In this document: positions 34,572 to 43,250 of the stretch, one piece after another
Layout of the letters: each line of letters opens with the position of its first letter
How positions within the stretch are numbered: the first letter of the stretch is position 1
Assembly (NCBI RefSeq): GCF_039541875.1
Contig: NZ_BAABHB010000019.1
Location: 1-64,000, forward strand
Origin: Nibrella viscosa
GTDB lineage: Bacteria; Bacteroidota; Bacteroidia; Cytophagales; Spirosomataceae
DNA: 64,000 nucleotides
Direction of reading: 5' to 3'
Made by a program: the position numbers and the translations under genes
The notes under the pieces: model-generated
What the model saw: only the letters and a program-made list of their open reading frames with translations
Databases searched by the model: none
What the model was told of the DNA's origin: nothing

Positions 34572-36593
34572 TTAACGTTTCCGCTGAGCCAGTATGGCGG
34601 AAATCTTATCTGAGGTGTTGTAGACCCGGTCGCCGATCCGGACCATCGTTCTGATGAACTTGGGCCGCTTCTTGGTTTCCTCAAAAATCTTACTGATGTA
34701 TTCACCCAGAAACGAGATGGCCAGCAGGTTGAGTCCTCCAAAGAATAACACCAAAATGATAATGGTGGTTGCCCCCCTCGGCGGATTGGGTAGAAAGAAG
34801 CGGGCCAGAATCTGGATGAAAATACCCACCACCGACAAACCCGTGAGCAGAAAACCGGCGTAGGACATGGCCTCCAGTGGGGCAAAGCTGAAGGAAAAAA
34901 TGGCTTTTTTGGCCCACCAGATGTTTTTGGTCCAGTTGTTGGTCGATACGCCAAACATCCGTTCGGGCCGGACGTAATTGACACCCGTTTGCTTGAAACC
35001 AACCCAGGCGCGCAGACCACGCAGAAACTGCTCGGTTTCGGGCAGGCTCACCAGCTCTTTTACTACTTTACGGTCGATCAGCGAGAAGTCGCCGGCATCG
35101 ACTGGAATGTTAATGTACGACATTTTGCGGAACAGCCGGTAAAAGGTTTTATAGAAGAAATGGACATGGGGGGCCATTTCCCGCTGTACCCGAACGCCGT
35201 AGACCACATCGTGTCCCTGCATCCACTGTTCATAAAACTGGGGGATCACTTCGGGCGGGTCCTGCAGGTCGCCGTCCATCAGCACCACGGCATCGCCCGT
35301 TGCAATTTCCATCCCGCTCAGAAACGCCGATTGCGAACCGAAGTTCCGGGAGTGTTTGATGGCAATCACATTCGGGTCGTTGGCGCAGATGGCTTCCAGT
35401 ACCTCATCGGTATTGTCCGGCGAGTTGTCGTTAACGAAGATAATTTCGTACCGGACCTTCATGTCGTTAAACGTCTTTACCAGCCGTTCGTACATGTACG
35501 GGATAGCCTGAGCGTCTTTATAACAGGCGATAATGGGCGAAATAACCGGGTTTAGCGCCGGATTTTTGAAAGCCGGAATGATCTTACGCTCGTACTCGTG
35601 GCGGATCTGCCAGTCGGCCGTCTGGCGGAGTCCCACTTGCAGGGGCGTCCGGGCTTGCCAGCCCAGGTCGGCGGCTGCCGCCGACGGGTCACCGTACCAG
35701 TCGCTCAGGTCCCAGTTGCGGTTGTGCATGCTACCCCACTGGGGGGCCTTCGGAATCTGAAATTCGGCAATGGTGAGGTCTACCAGCTCCCGCATAGTGG
35801 TTTTGCGACCCGTAGCGATATTATAGGATCGACCCCGAATGGCCGGCCCTACCTTCAGCGCAGCGTCGACAAAGGCTTCCACGCAATCGTCGATGTACAC
35901 AAAGTCGCGGCTGATGTCGGGCGATACCAGGGGCGGGAAATCGCTTTTGCGGGCTTCTTCGACCAGCCGGGGAATCAGGCGGTCGGGTTCTTCCCAGCCG
36001 CCGTAAATGGAGTACAGCCGCAGGTTGAGCGTGTTGAGATTATGGACGCGGGCGTAGTATTCCAGCGTATAAGCCGCCGATACTTTGGATACGGCATAAT
36101 GGCTGTTGGGCTCTACCCGGTCGGTTTCTTTTGGCGCGGTGCAGTTAAACCCGTATTCCGAACTACTGCCGGCATGGATATAGACCATGTCGGTGGTGCA
36201 ATTTTCCAGAATATTGACCGTGCCCAAAACGTTGGTTTCGTAAATGAGGTTAACGTTCTTCTGCTTGCTATACGCGCCGTAAGCCGCCAGGTTAAAAATG
36301 GTTCGGGGCTTATACCGCTCGAACACATCCCGCACCGAATTATCGGAAAGAATATCGCAGTGAATAATATTCTCAGGCGGCACGTTCAGCAGTTTCAACC
36401 GCCAGGCCCGGGTGGCATCGTGGGTCAGCGCGTAAACATCATTGCCCGGCCGCGCCTGAAAAAGATCATTGAACAGGTTGGTGCCGATAAATCCACTGGC
36501 ACCAAAGACGAAGATAGGACCGTTTAGCTGACGTATTTTGGCAAGTAGCAAGTTTGAACGTTTTAGTGTGATTAGGGCGCAATAATAAAGCAA
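34572..36593 (-). CDS. Fusion of NAD-dependent sugar epimerase/dehydratase and polyprenyl-phosphate GT2
   Basis: A 673-residue fusion. Residues about 26-335 form an extended SDR: FVFGASGFIGTNL (NAD site), SSSEYG near 143-148, and the catalytic pair Tyr166/Lys170 in HYAVSK. Residues about 350-580 form a DPM1/ArnC-like GT2 (SPIIACYKDAQAI, FVNDNSPDNTDEVL, MDGDLQDPPEVIPQF at 439-453). Two C-terminal membrane helices lie near 583-610 and 616-640. This plan fits an enzyme that edits a nucleotide sugar and then loads it on undecaprenyl phosphate. No ATG is available before the NAD motif; TTG at 36593 or 36551 must serve as start. The frame is open back to about 36660. Confidence 0.85.
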   Translation of the reverse strand: MLYYCALITLKRSNLLLAKIRQLNGPIFVFGASGFIGTNLFNDLFQARPGNDVYALTHDATRAWRLKLLNVPPENIIHCDILSDNSVRDVFERYKPRTIFNLAAYGAYSKQKNVNLIYETNVLGTVNILENCTTDMVYIHAGSSSEYGFNCTAPKETDRVEPNSHYAVSKVSAAYTLEYYARVHNLNTLNLRLYSIYGGWEEPDRLIPRLVEEARKSDFPPLVSPDISRDFVYIDDCVEAFVDAALKVGPAIRGRSYNIATGRKTTMRELVDLTIAEFQIPKAPQWGSMHNRNWDLSDWYGDPSAAAADLGWQARTPLQVGLRQTADWQIRHEYERKIIPAFKNPALNPVISPIIACYKDAQAIPYMYERLVKTFNDMKVRYEIIFVNDNSPDNTDEVLEAICANDPNVIAIKHSRNFGSQSAFLSGMEIATGDAVVLMDGDLQDPPEVIPQFYEQWMQGHDVVYGVRVQREMAPHVHFFYKTFYRLFRKMSYINIPVDAGDFSLIDRKVVKELVSLPETEQFLRGLRAWVGFKQTGVNYVRPERMFGVSTNNWTKNIWWAKKAIFSFSFAPLEAMSYAGFLLTGLSVVGIFIQILARFFLPNPPRGATTIIILVLFFGGLNLLAISFLGEYISKIFEETKKRPKFIRTMVRIGDRVYNTSDKISAILAQRKR

Positions 36594-36753
36594 ATCAGAG
36601 TAAATAGTAAGAACAATCGGATTTTTAGCGCGTACGGTAACGTTAGGTCATCGGCATAGTATAGCTGCATATCTGGCTGGTGCCGTTCACGAACTCTTAT
36701 CTTGCCGATGTCATGAATTTGCCAGATTTTCCTCCCGTAGACTCCTCTGTTTA

Positions 36754-37551
36754 TTAGATGGAAACTTTATGACTATAGCGCTCAGCTACTTCAGCGCAGG
36801 CTTGTTCGTACTGCGCCGGCGTCATGGGCAGGTAGTGCCATTCCAGTTTGTCTTCCATATAGGAAACACCTTTACCCTTGATGGTATGGGCAATAATTGC
36901 TTTGGGCCGGCCGTTCAGATTAGCCGCCTGCCGGTCGATTGCCTGCAACAGGGCTTCAACGTTATGTCCGTCGACCTCAATGGTGTCGAAGCCGATGGCC
37001 TGCCACGTTTCGGCAGCTGCCGTGTCGCCTAGTACTTCCTGGGTGTAGCCGAAACCCTGCAGTCCATTTTTGTCGATCAGCACTATCAGGTTATCCAGCT
37101 TATGCTGCATGGCAAAATGAGTGGCTTCCCAGGTAGTGCCTTCGTTGGTTTCTCCGTCCGACATCAGCACAAATACGCGGTTGTCTTGACCGAGCAGCCG
37201 GCCGGCATGGGCAATGCCGGCCGCAATGGGCAGGCCGTGACCGAGCGAGCCGGTAGCAAAGGGTATGCCGGCAAACTGGTTGGGAGCCGGGTGGGCCGGG
37301 AGCGCCGTGCCGTTGCGGTAATAGGTTTCCAGGGTTTCATCGGAGATCTCGCCGGTATAATTCAGGCAGGCGTATAAAGCGGCCGCTGCGTGGCCCTTCG
37401 ACAGAATAAACGTATCCTGTTCCCGCTTGCGGCAGATCAACGAAGCAATCATCAGATCAATGCAACTCAGGGAGCAACCAATATGCCCGGCATTGGCCTG
37501 GTTATAGAGGCTGAGCACTTTCAGGCGCAGTTGCCCGCTCAGCACGTTCAT
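36754..37551 (-). CDS. Transketolase N-terminal subunit
   Basis: A 265-residue thiamine-diphosphate-binding (PP domain) subunit of a split transketolase. AGHIGCSLSCIDLM matches the family SGHPGxxLS start, FILSKGHAAAALYA follows, and the cofactor motif is SDGETNEGTTWEA ... LIVLIDKN, with SDG replacing the common GDG. HTIKGKGVSYME is the usual end signature. I chose the ATG at 37551; GTG at 37578 is a good alternative that gives the usual leading helix, while the longest frame begins with TTG at 37614 inside the previous gene. It is separated from its C-terminal partner by the epimerase-GT2 fusion and the methyltransferase. Confidence 0.85.
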   Translation of the reverse strand: MNVLSGQLRLKVLSLYNQANAGHIGCSLSCIDLMIASLICRKREQDTFILSKGHAAAALYACLNYTGEISDETLETYYRNGTALPAHPAPNQFAGIPFATGSLGHGLPIAAGIAHAGRLLGQDNRVFVLMSDGETNEGTTWEATHFAMQHKLDNLIVLIDKNGLQGFGYTQEVLGDTAAAETWQAIGFDTIEVDGHNVEALLQAIDRQAANLNGRPKAIIAHTIKGKGVSYMEDKLEWHYLPMTPAQYEQACAEVAERYSHKVSI

Positions 37552-37582
37552 GTCTTCGGTATGGCTTGAATCAGTCACGACT

Positions 37583-39352
37583 TTAGTAACGATAGGTTGT
37601 TCCCTGAAAATCAAAAATGGTAATTTTTTTGCCCGACCGGCCCTTTATCAGAATAATACTGTCGGTCTGGGTCGTATCCATCCGCTGGATGTAATCGGCC
37701 TCCTTCGGCAGATACAGATTAGTCAACTGGGCATCCTGAATGGAATATGGCCAGTACGTTTTTTCAACCTCATCGCGGGGATGCATCCGGATCGAGGGGT
37801 ACAGCACCGTGTCGCCGGGTGCGTAGTTTTCCTGAATGCGCCGGGCCGACAGGTAGTAGGGGTTCGGCGTTCGTGGTTTCGCAAAATACGTGTATTTCGG
37901 GTCACGATCCCTGTAAATAGCGTGCAACAGTTCGGCCACCAGATACGCCTGAATGCAAAGAACAAGCGCTATTACCCATTTGAAGCCGTTCTGAAGCCGG
38001 TTTACCTGGTAGAGGATCATGGATACCAGAATGACCGTATACGGAAAGGAGAAGCCTGAATACCGCTGCGTAATACCGTAGGTATGCCCGTTTCGGAACG
38101 ACATCAGCAGCAGAAAAAGGGTGGGTACGGTAGCCAGTAAAAGCAGAAAAACCAGCAGGGGGCGCTCGCTTCTGCTCACAGACTGCCGGATGTAAATAAC
38201 CAGCAGGTAAAAAAGCGTGGGGGCCAGCGCAACAACAATATACTGCAGGCGCGGTACCGTGTAAAACGGCATTCCGGCAACCAGCAGCGCCGTAAAAGCC
38301 GGCAGAACCCAGCGGGGAAGGTTTCGGCTGCCCGAGTACCGGCGAAACAGCCAGAAAGCTATCAACCCTAATGCCACCGCCAGCGTAAGATTGCGGTAGC
38401 CCAGAAATTTGGCATGCCCCAGTCCGTTGGAGATAATGAACAGATCACTCCAGAGCGGCAGCGAGCGTTCGGCTACGTTGAGCGGGGTGGCCGGCAGAAT
38501 AATGCCGAACCCGTTGTTGGTGGGGTTTGTGAGGGCCACGGTCCGGTACAGATTCGCCTGATAGGCCAGCGTCTGGAAGGTATACACCCCTCCGCCGTAA
38601 ATAAACCAAAGCGACACGATCCCAAGACCCACTAGGGCGGTCAGCCCAAACAACAGCCAAAGCCGTACTTTCCGGACATACAGCAGGAAGTAAAGACCGT
38701 GGCACAGAAAGACCGTGATGGTCAGATAATGCGACAAAAGCGACAAGACGAACGTGAGGCCGTAGCTGAGCAACAGACCGGTTGGGTTCTCCCGGTTCTT
38801 CTCTTTGTTGAGAATCAGCAGAAACAGATGCGTGGCCAGCAGCGTCAGAAAAAAGCTCATGGAGTAGTTGCGGGCCATATGGCTGTATGCGATAAAGAAC
38901 GGCTCAATAGCGGCCAGAAAGGCACTCAGCAAGGCCAGCGGTTCGGAGCGTAAATGCCGGCGGACAAACACATAAACCAGCCCTACCAGCAGCGTACTGA
39001 ACAATACCGACGGGAAACGGGCTGAGAAGTCGCTGAGGCCAAATAGCTCCAACCAGCCCCACAATACCACATAATAAGCCGGACTATTGCCGATATCACA
39101 CCGGATAATAGCCTCGATATAATCATCGATCGTCTTTTTCTTCCAGAATTCCTGGGGTGAGAAATAGGTTTTACCCGGCGTAAAAAAAACATCGTGCTGA
39201 TTTGCGCCTTCCATGGAAACGCCCTGCGAGATGACCATCGTGTATTTCTCGTCGAGGTAAAGACCATAGGCCCCCGATTTGTATACTCTTAGTCCGAAAG
39301 CGAGGGCAAGTATTAAACAGAGCAGCAGCACCGATTTATTTTTTAATACCAT
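37583..39352 (-). CDS. Family 39-like GT-C glycosyltransferase
   Basis: A 589-residue polytopic membrane protein, about eleven spans. The first loop holds YGLYLDEKYTMVIS, whose Asp-Glu pair is the catalytic signature of PMT/GT39-type enzymes. GNSPAYYVVLWGWLELFGLS and ARFPSVLFSTLLVGLVYVF match the ArnT/PMT_2 pattern. The C-terminal 150 residues are soluble. Such enzymes move a sugar from a polyprenyl phosphate carrier to an outer glycan, lipid or protein. It is the first intact gene of the glycan operon, 31 bp before the transketolase start. The start is ATG at 39352; the TTG two codons upstream is less likely. A broken paralogue lies just upstream (39471-39655). Confidence 0.82.
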   Translation of the reverse strand: MVLKNKSVLLLCLILALAFGLRVYKSGAYGLYLDEKYTMVISQGVSMEGANQHDVFFTPGKTYFSPQEFWKKKTIDDYIEAIIRCDIGNSPAYYVVLWGWLELFGLSDFSARFPSVLFSTLLVGLVYVFVRRHLRSEPLALLSAFLAAIEPFFIAYSHMARNYSMSFFLTLLATHLFLLILNKEKNRENPTGLLLSYGLTFVLSLLSHYLTITVFLCHGLYFLLYVRKVRLWLLFGLTALVGLGIVSLWFIYGGGVYTFQTLAYQANLYRTVALTNPTNNGFGIILPATPLNVAERSLPLWSDLFIISNGLGHAKFLGYRNLTLAVALGLIAFWLFRRYSGSRNLPRWVLPAFTALLVAGMPFYTVPRLQYIVVALAPTLFYLLVIYIRQSVSRSERPLLVFLLLLATVPTLFLLLMSFRNGHTYGITQRYSGFSFPYTVILVSMILYQVNRLQNGFKWVIALVLCIQAYLVAELLHAIYRDRDPKYTYFAKPRTPNPYYLSARRIQENYAPGDTVLYPSIRMHPRDEVEKTYWPYSIQDAQLTNLYLPKEADYIQRMDTTQTDSIILIKGRSGKKITIFDFQGTTYRY

Positions 39353-39399
39353 GGTCAATAACAGGAAAGTTACGAAGTTGCTAAATGGGTACAGACATG

Positions 39400-39407
39400 C
39401 AAAATTA
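39400..39407 (-). promoter_or_regulatory. Candidate -7 element of the glycan operon
   Basis: Minus-strand TAATTTTG fits TAnnTTTG and lies 48 bases before the ATG at 39352. A TTTG 13 bp further upstream is too close to be a standard -33 box. Confidence 0.4.
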
Positions 39408-39470
39408 AAGGCTTTGTTCGCAAATCTGTAGCCGTTTAATACCTTAATGTGTCGCCTTTACAATCAAATA

Positions 39471-39655
39471 TCAAAATTCGTTCCTTTGTTTTTTTCTAAT
39501 CAGTAAAACGCTATCAGGCTCATCCAGGTCAACGCGCTGGATAAACCCAGCCTCCCCGGGCAGGTAAAAGTTGACGGGCTGTGCATCGGCATAAACAGGT
39601 AGGTACGGCGTGCGTCACCTTTTTGGTGGAGTGTATCCCGGACTATCACCAGCAA
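39471..39655 (-). pseudogene. Frameshifted 3' end of a second GT39-like gene
   Basis: Minus-strand translation ending at the stop 39471-39473 reads YLPVYADAQPVNFYLPGEAG then FIQRVDLDEPDSVLLIRKK. It aligns with the C-terminus of the intact gene at 37583 (YWPYSIQDAQLTNLYLPKEA, DYIQRMDTTQTDSIILIKG). Just upstream the similarity continues one frame over (RDTLHQKGDARRTYL against RDEVEKTYW), so a frameshift separates the parts near 39610. Nothing else of the gene remains: the next gene ends at 39681. It is a relic of a paralogue, and the rest of the 322-bp gap holds only the candidate promoter. Confidence 0.75.
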
Positions 39656-39680
39656 CATAGAGTAGGGCAGGGCGGGCAGG

Positions 39681-41705
39681 TTACATTTTCAGAATCGTAA
39701 ATTCGACCCGTCGGTTCAGCTTACGTTTTTCTTCGGTCTGGTTGCTGGCAATCGGTTTGCTCGGTCCCCAGGCTTTAGTTTGTATCCGGTCGGCGGCTAT
39801 ACCTTTGCCGGTCAGGTACGATTTTACCATCTGTACCCGGTCTTCAGCCAGTCTCATGTTCAACTCCCATTCGCCCTGGTTGTCGGTATGCCCTTCTACC
39901 AGCACCTCCATCACCGGGTTTTCGTTCATCAGCACCGTCAGGCGGTCCAGTTCGGCGTAGGAGGAGGGCAGCAGGTCGGCTTTGCTTTGCTCAAACAGCA
40001 CCTCCCGGAGCACCATCTTCTGCCCGGATTTGACCGGCGACAGGTACAGGTTCCGGCGTATTTCGCGGAAGCGTTTTTCCCGGCTGAGGTCGAGGATCTC
40101 ACGGGTCGGAAAATACCCTTCTTTCTGGGCGGTGAGGCTATACGCTTTCTGCACGGGAAGCACCATTTTGTACTCACCGGTTTCGGCGTCAAAATCCACC
40201 CGCGTGATTTCGGTGCTGCTCCCGAGCAGGGTGGTGACCACCTCCGACGAGACCGGCTTGTTACTTAGGGCATCCAGCACCTGCCCGGATACAATAGCAA
40301 CCGGTTCAGGTTTGATGCTGGGCGGTAGCTTCAGCCGAAACAGATCGTTGTTGCCCAGGGAGTTTTGTTTGGAACTCAGGTAGGCGAAATCACCGGAGGC
40401 CGGAATGGTAAAATAGCCGTCCCACTCCGGCGTATTGATCTGGGGCCCCAGGTTTTCTGGCAGCGACCACTGGGTCCAGGTGCTATCGAGCCGGCGGCTT
40501 ACAAAAACGTCGCCGTCGCCGTACTCGGGGTGCCCCGACGAGGAGAAGTACAACGACTTGGAATCGGAGGCAATAAAGGGCGTTCCTTCGTAGTCGGCCG
40601 TGTTCAGAATAGGCCCCATATGCTTCGGCTCGCTCCAGGTCTGGTCGGGCAGCAGAAAGGTTACATACAGATCTTTGTCGCCGTACGAATCTTTCCGCTG
40701 CACGGCAATCACCATAACCCGGCCGTTGGGCGCCACGGTAAACTCCATATTGCCCCGCTTGTGGATATTATAATTGTTCTTGATTTTGCACTCGACCGGG
40801 GTCGACCAGCCATTTTTGGTCTTGACCGACCGGGATATGCCAAACGCCAGCGTACCGTCGGGCTTGTAAATATTGGTCAGGTACATGGTGCGGCCGTCGG
40901 GCGAAATCCCGCTGATGGCGTTGTGATCGGGGGTGTTGATGGGTGGACCCAGATTGACGGCTTCACCCCATTCATCTTTAGCGACCAGCCGCGAGTACCA
41001 GATGTCCTGAAATTCGGCAGAACCGATGTTTTTCGGGTGGTAGCGCCGGGTAAAGTACAGCGTACGACCGTCGGGGGTAATCACGGGGGCCACTTCTTCA
41101 CCCGCCGAATTGATATTTTTGCCCAGGTTCTCCTTCTGTAGGTCTTTGGGGGTATCTTTGGCCAGGGGAATGGCTACCGTTACCGGAGTGGCCGCACTGG
41201 TAATGCCGATGGCATCGATCTGGTTTGGCCCCTTCAGCTTTCCGGGATTGATTACTACTTTAACCTCCTGCCCAACCAGCGACGAATCCGGCAACAGGAT
41301 GCGCAGCAGGGGGTCGGTTCGGGGGGCGGGATTGGCATTCTGGTAAACGGTATGTTCGCGGCCATTCCGGTCATACACCATCACCTGCGTAACGCTGCCC
41401 GGATTAACGTTTTCTGCCACAACCACCTGCCGGATCGCCACGGCTTTGTCAAACCGTACGCGTATCCACTCCTCGGCGGGGCTCTCCGGATTGGCGGGTG
41501 ACCACGCGCAGGGGCTTTCGCCCAGGTTAGGCAGTTTATTGGGTCGCCCCAGCACCTGCGTAGCCCGATACTGCTGACTAAAGGGTTCGCCTTTGCTTTC
41601 CGACGAGAAATCTACGACCTGACTGGCCCAGTGAATTGGCTGAGCCTGGCTATGGATATCACCCGAATACAGATAAACACTCAGTAACAGCAAAAACATA
41701 CGCAT
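39681..41705 (-). CDS. OmpA-family protein with PD40 repeats
   Basis: A 674-residue exported protein with a signal peptide (MRMFLLLLSVYLYSGDIHSQ). Domain order: a discoidin/F5-8-like sandwich about 25-165 (EEWIRVRFDKAVAIRQVVVA); PD40 propeller repeats about 195-450 (VAPVITPDGRTLYFTRRY, NAISGISPDGRTMYLTN, GTPFIASDSKSLYFSSSGH); a carboxypeptidase-regulatory-like domain about 475-545; and a C-terminal OmpA peptidoglycan-binding domain about 565-674 (VEGHTDNQGEWELNMRLAEDR, LNRRVEF). Proteins of this type accompany type IX secretion and gliding machinery in Bacteroidota, but this one is not next to those genes. Confidence 0.88.
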   Translation of the reverse strand: MRMFLLLLSVYLYSGDIHSQAQPIHWASQVVDFSSESKGEPFSQQYRATQVLGRPNKLPNLGESPCAWSPANPESPAEEWIRVRFDKAVAIRQVVVAENVNPGSVTQVMVYDRNGREHTVYQNANPAPRTDPLLRILLPDSSLVGQEVKVVINPGKLKGPNQIDAIGITSAATPVTVAIPLAKDTPKDLQKENLGKNINSAGEEVAPVITPDGRTLYFTRRYHPKNIGSAEFQDIWYSRLVAKDEWGEAVNLGPPINTPDHNAISGISPDGRTMYLTNIYKPDGTLAFGISRSVKTKNGWSTPVECKIKNNYNIHKRGNMEFTVAPNGRVMVIAVQRKDSYGDKDLYVTFLLPDQTWSEPKHMGPILNTADYEGTPFIASDSKSLYFSSSGHPEYGDGDVFVSRRLDSTWTQWSLPENLGPQINTPEWDGYFTIPASGDFAYLSSKQNSLGNNDLFRLKLPPSIKPEPVAIVSGQVLDALSNKPVSSEVVTTLLGSSTEITRVDFDAETGEYKMVLPVQKAYSLTAQKEGYFPTREILDLSREKRFREIRRNLYLSPVKSGQKMVLREVLFEQSKADLLPSSYAELDRLTVLMNENPVMEVLVEGHTDNQGEWELNMRLAEDRVQMVKSYLTGKGIAADRIQTKAWGPSKPIASNQTEEKRKLNRRVEFTILKM

Positions 41706-41733
41706 GATGCAACGGCATTCTTGAGCCTGTTGA

Positions 41734-41804
41734 TTGGTTCATGAGTTCATTGGTTAACGGGTTATACCCGAATTGACCAGTTATCTGGCGAACGAACGAA
41801 CCAA
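41734..41804. repeat. Imperfect inverted repeat with inner palindrome
   Basis: Outer arms TTGGTTCATGAGTTC (41734-41748) and GAACGAACGAACCAA (41790-41804) pair at 12 of 15 positions. An inner hairpin CGGGT-TAT-ACCCG lies at 41758-41770. The element fills the gap between the GH13 stop and the OmpA gene. It could be a transcription terminator or a dispersed repeat. Confidence 0.45.
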
Positions 41805-43211
41805 CTAATTCGTATACACCTGATATCCCCAGGGCTTGAGTGAAACGGTCATCTGGGGTTTTAGTTCGGCCGGCTGGCGGGTAAAGACTTCGGTGTACCG
41901 GCCCTCGTAGCCTTCGCCGTTCAGCCGAATGGTCAGGGGCTGGTCGCTGAGATTCAGGATGACGGTGATCCAGTCGTTGTCTTTCCGCCGGTAGAATGCA
42001 TAGGCTTTATCGTCCTGGCTGGTCGGAATTTTAATGGCCTGCCCCCCTGCCAGCCCGTTCCAGAGCGCTTTATTCCGGTGTTTCAGGGTGAAAAGCGTTT
42101 TAAAGAAGCGGCTTTTCGAATACGTGTCCCAGGGAATGGTGTCTTTATCGTAAAACGACAATTGTTTATTCAGATTTGATTCCATGCCGTTATAGATCAG
42201 CGGCATGCCTTCCAGAGTGGCCGTCAGTACAGCAAAGACATCGGCCGCCGGACCGAATGTTTCCTGGAGCGTACCCCGGTGCGAATTTTCGTCGTGGGTA
42301 TGGATAAAGTGCATCTGGTAATACCAGGCCGGGTAGTTTCTTTGATTATGGTTGAGCAGGGTATCGATTGCCGCAGCCGGGCGTTTGCCGGCGGCAATAT
42401 CCTTCAGTAAATGATACAGGTTCCAGCCGTAATTGGCATTCGACCATTTGAAATGCGCCGGGTCGTTATCCCACTCCGACAGCAGGAAGACCGGCTTTAG
42501 GCGGTCCAGGGCCGCACGGGCTTCCTGCCAGAAATCATTGGGAACCATGCCGGCTACTTCGAGCCGGAACCCATCCACATCGGCTTCTTTAACCCAGAAC
42601 TGCATAGCTTTGATCATCGACGCCCGCAAATCCGGGTTATTGTAGTTCAACTGGGCCACGTCATTCCAGCCGGTGGGCTTGCCCTCGTTGGTGACAGGCG
42701 AGATAATCCGGCCATTCTTCTGCACATACCAGTCCGGGTGTTCGTTTATCCAGGGATGATCCCAACTGGTATGGTCGGGCACCCAGTCGATAATTACCCG
42801 TAAGCCTACGTCATGCGCCCGCCGGACAAGTGATTTGAAATCGGCCATAGTCCCAAAATCAGGATTGACAGCCGTGTAGTTGGCGACGGCATACGGATTT
42901 CCCAGTCGGCCCAATCGTTTCTCAGTCCCGATTGGGTAAATAGGCATGAGCCAGATAATGTCGGCCCCAAGCTCTTTCAACCGGGGCAGGTGTTCTTCTA
43001 CGGCAGCAAACGTGCCTTTAGGGGAGAATTGGCGGACATTTACCTCGTAAATGGTGGCGTTTTTGGCCCAGTCCGGTGTGGATGGCCCCGTCGGCTCATG
43101 CTGACCGGGCAGCGTCGATGCCAGTGCATCAGACTGGTTTGTTTGATGGTTACGGCAGGCGGTAATCAGCAGGCTAAATCCCACTGCTGCAGCCAGATAT
43201 ACTGTTTTCAT
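41805..43211 (-). CDS. GH13-family lipoprotein with altered catalytic nucleophile
   Basis: A 468-residue exported lipoprotein (MKTVYLAAAVGFSLLITAC, lipobox ITAC) with an alpha-amylase (GH13) barrel. Region I is DWVPDH (142-147) and region II is VDGFRLEVAGMVP. The position normally occupied by the nucleophile Asp is Glu218 (codon GAA at 42558-42560). The acid/base Glu246 lies in FLLSEWDND and the transition-state Asp307 in HTHDENS. A short beta-sandwich ends the protein. The longer side chain could slow or alter hydrolysis. rpe lies 40 bp upstream on the same strand. Confidence 0.88.
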   Translation of the reverse strand: MKTVYLAAAVGFSLLITACRNHQTNQSDALASTLPGQHEPTGPSTPDWAKNATIYEVNVRQFSPKGTFAAVEEHLPRLKELGADIIWLMPIYPIGTEKRLGRLGNPYAVANYTAVNPDFGTMADFKSLVRRAHDVGLRVIIDWVPDHTSWDHPWINEHPDWYVQKNGRIISPVTNEGKPTGWNDVAQLNYNNPDLRASMIKAMQFWVKEADVDGFRLEVAGMVPNDFWQEARAALDRLKPVFLLSEWDNDPAHFKWSNANYGWNLYHLLKDIAAGKRPAAAIDTLLNHNQRNYPAWYYQMHFIHTHDENSHRGTLQETFGPAADVFAVLTATLEGMPLIYNGMESNLNKQLSFYDKDTIPWDTYSKSRFFKTLFTLKHRNKALWNGLAGGQAIKIPTSQDDKAYAFYRRKDNDWITVILNLSDQPLTIRLNGEGYEGRYTEVFTRQPAELKPQMTVSLKPWGYQVYTN

Positions 43212-43250
43212 AAGGTAGGCAGCCTAGTATGGCTAAAAATCAATATCAGC

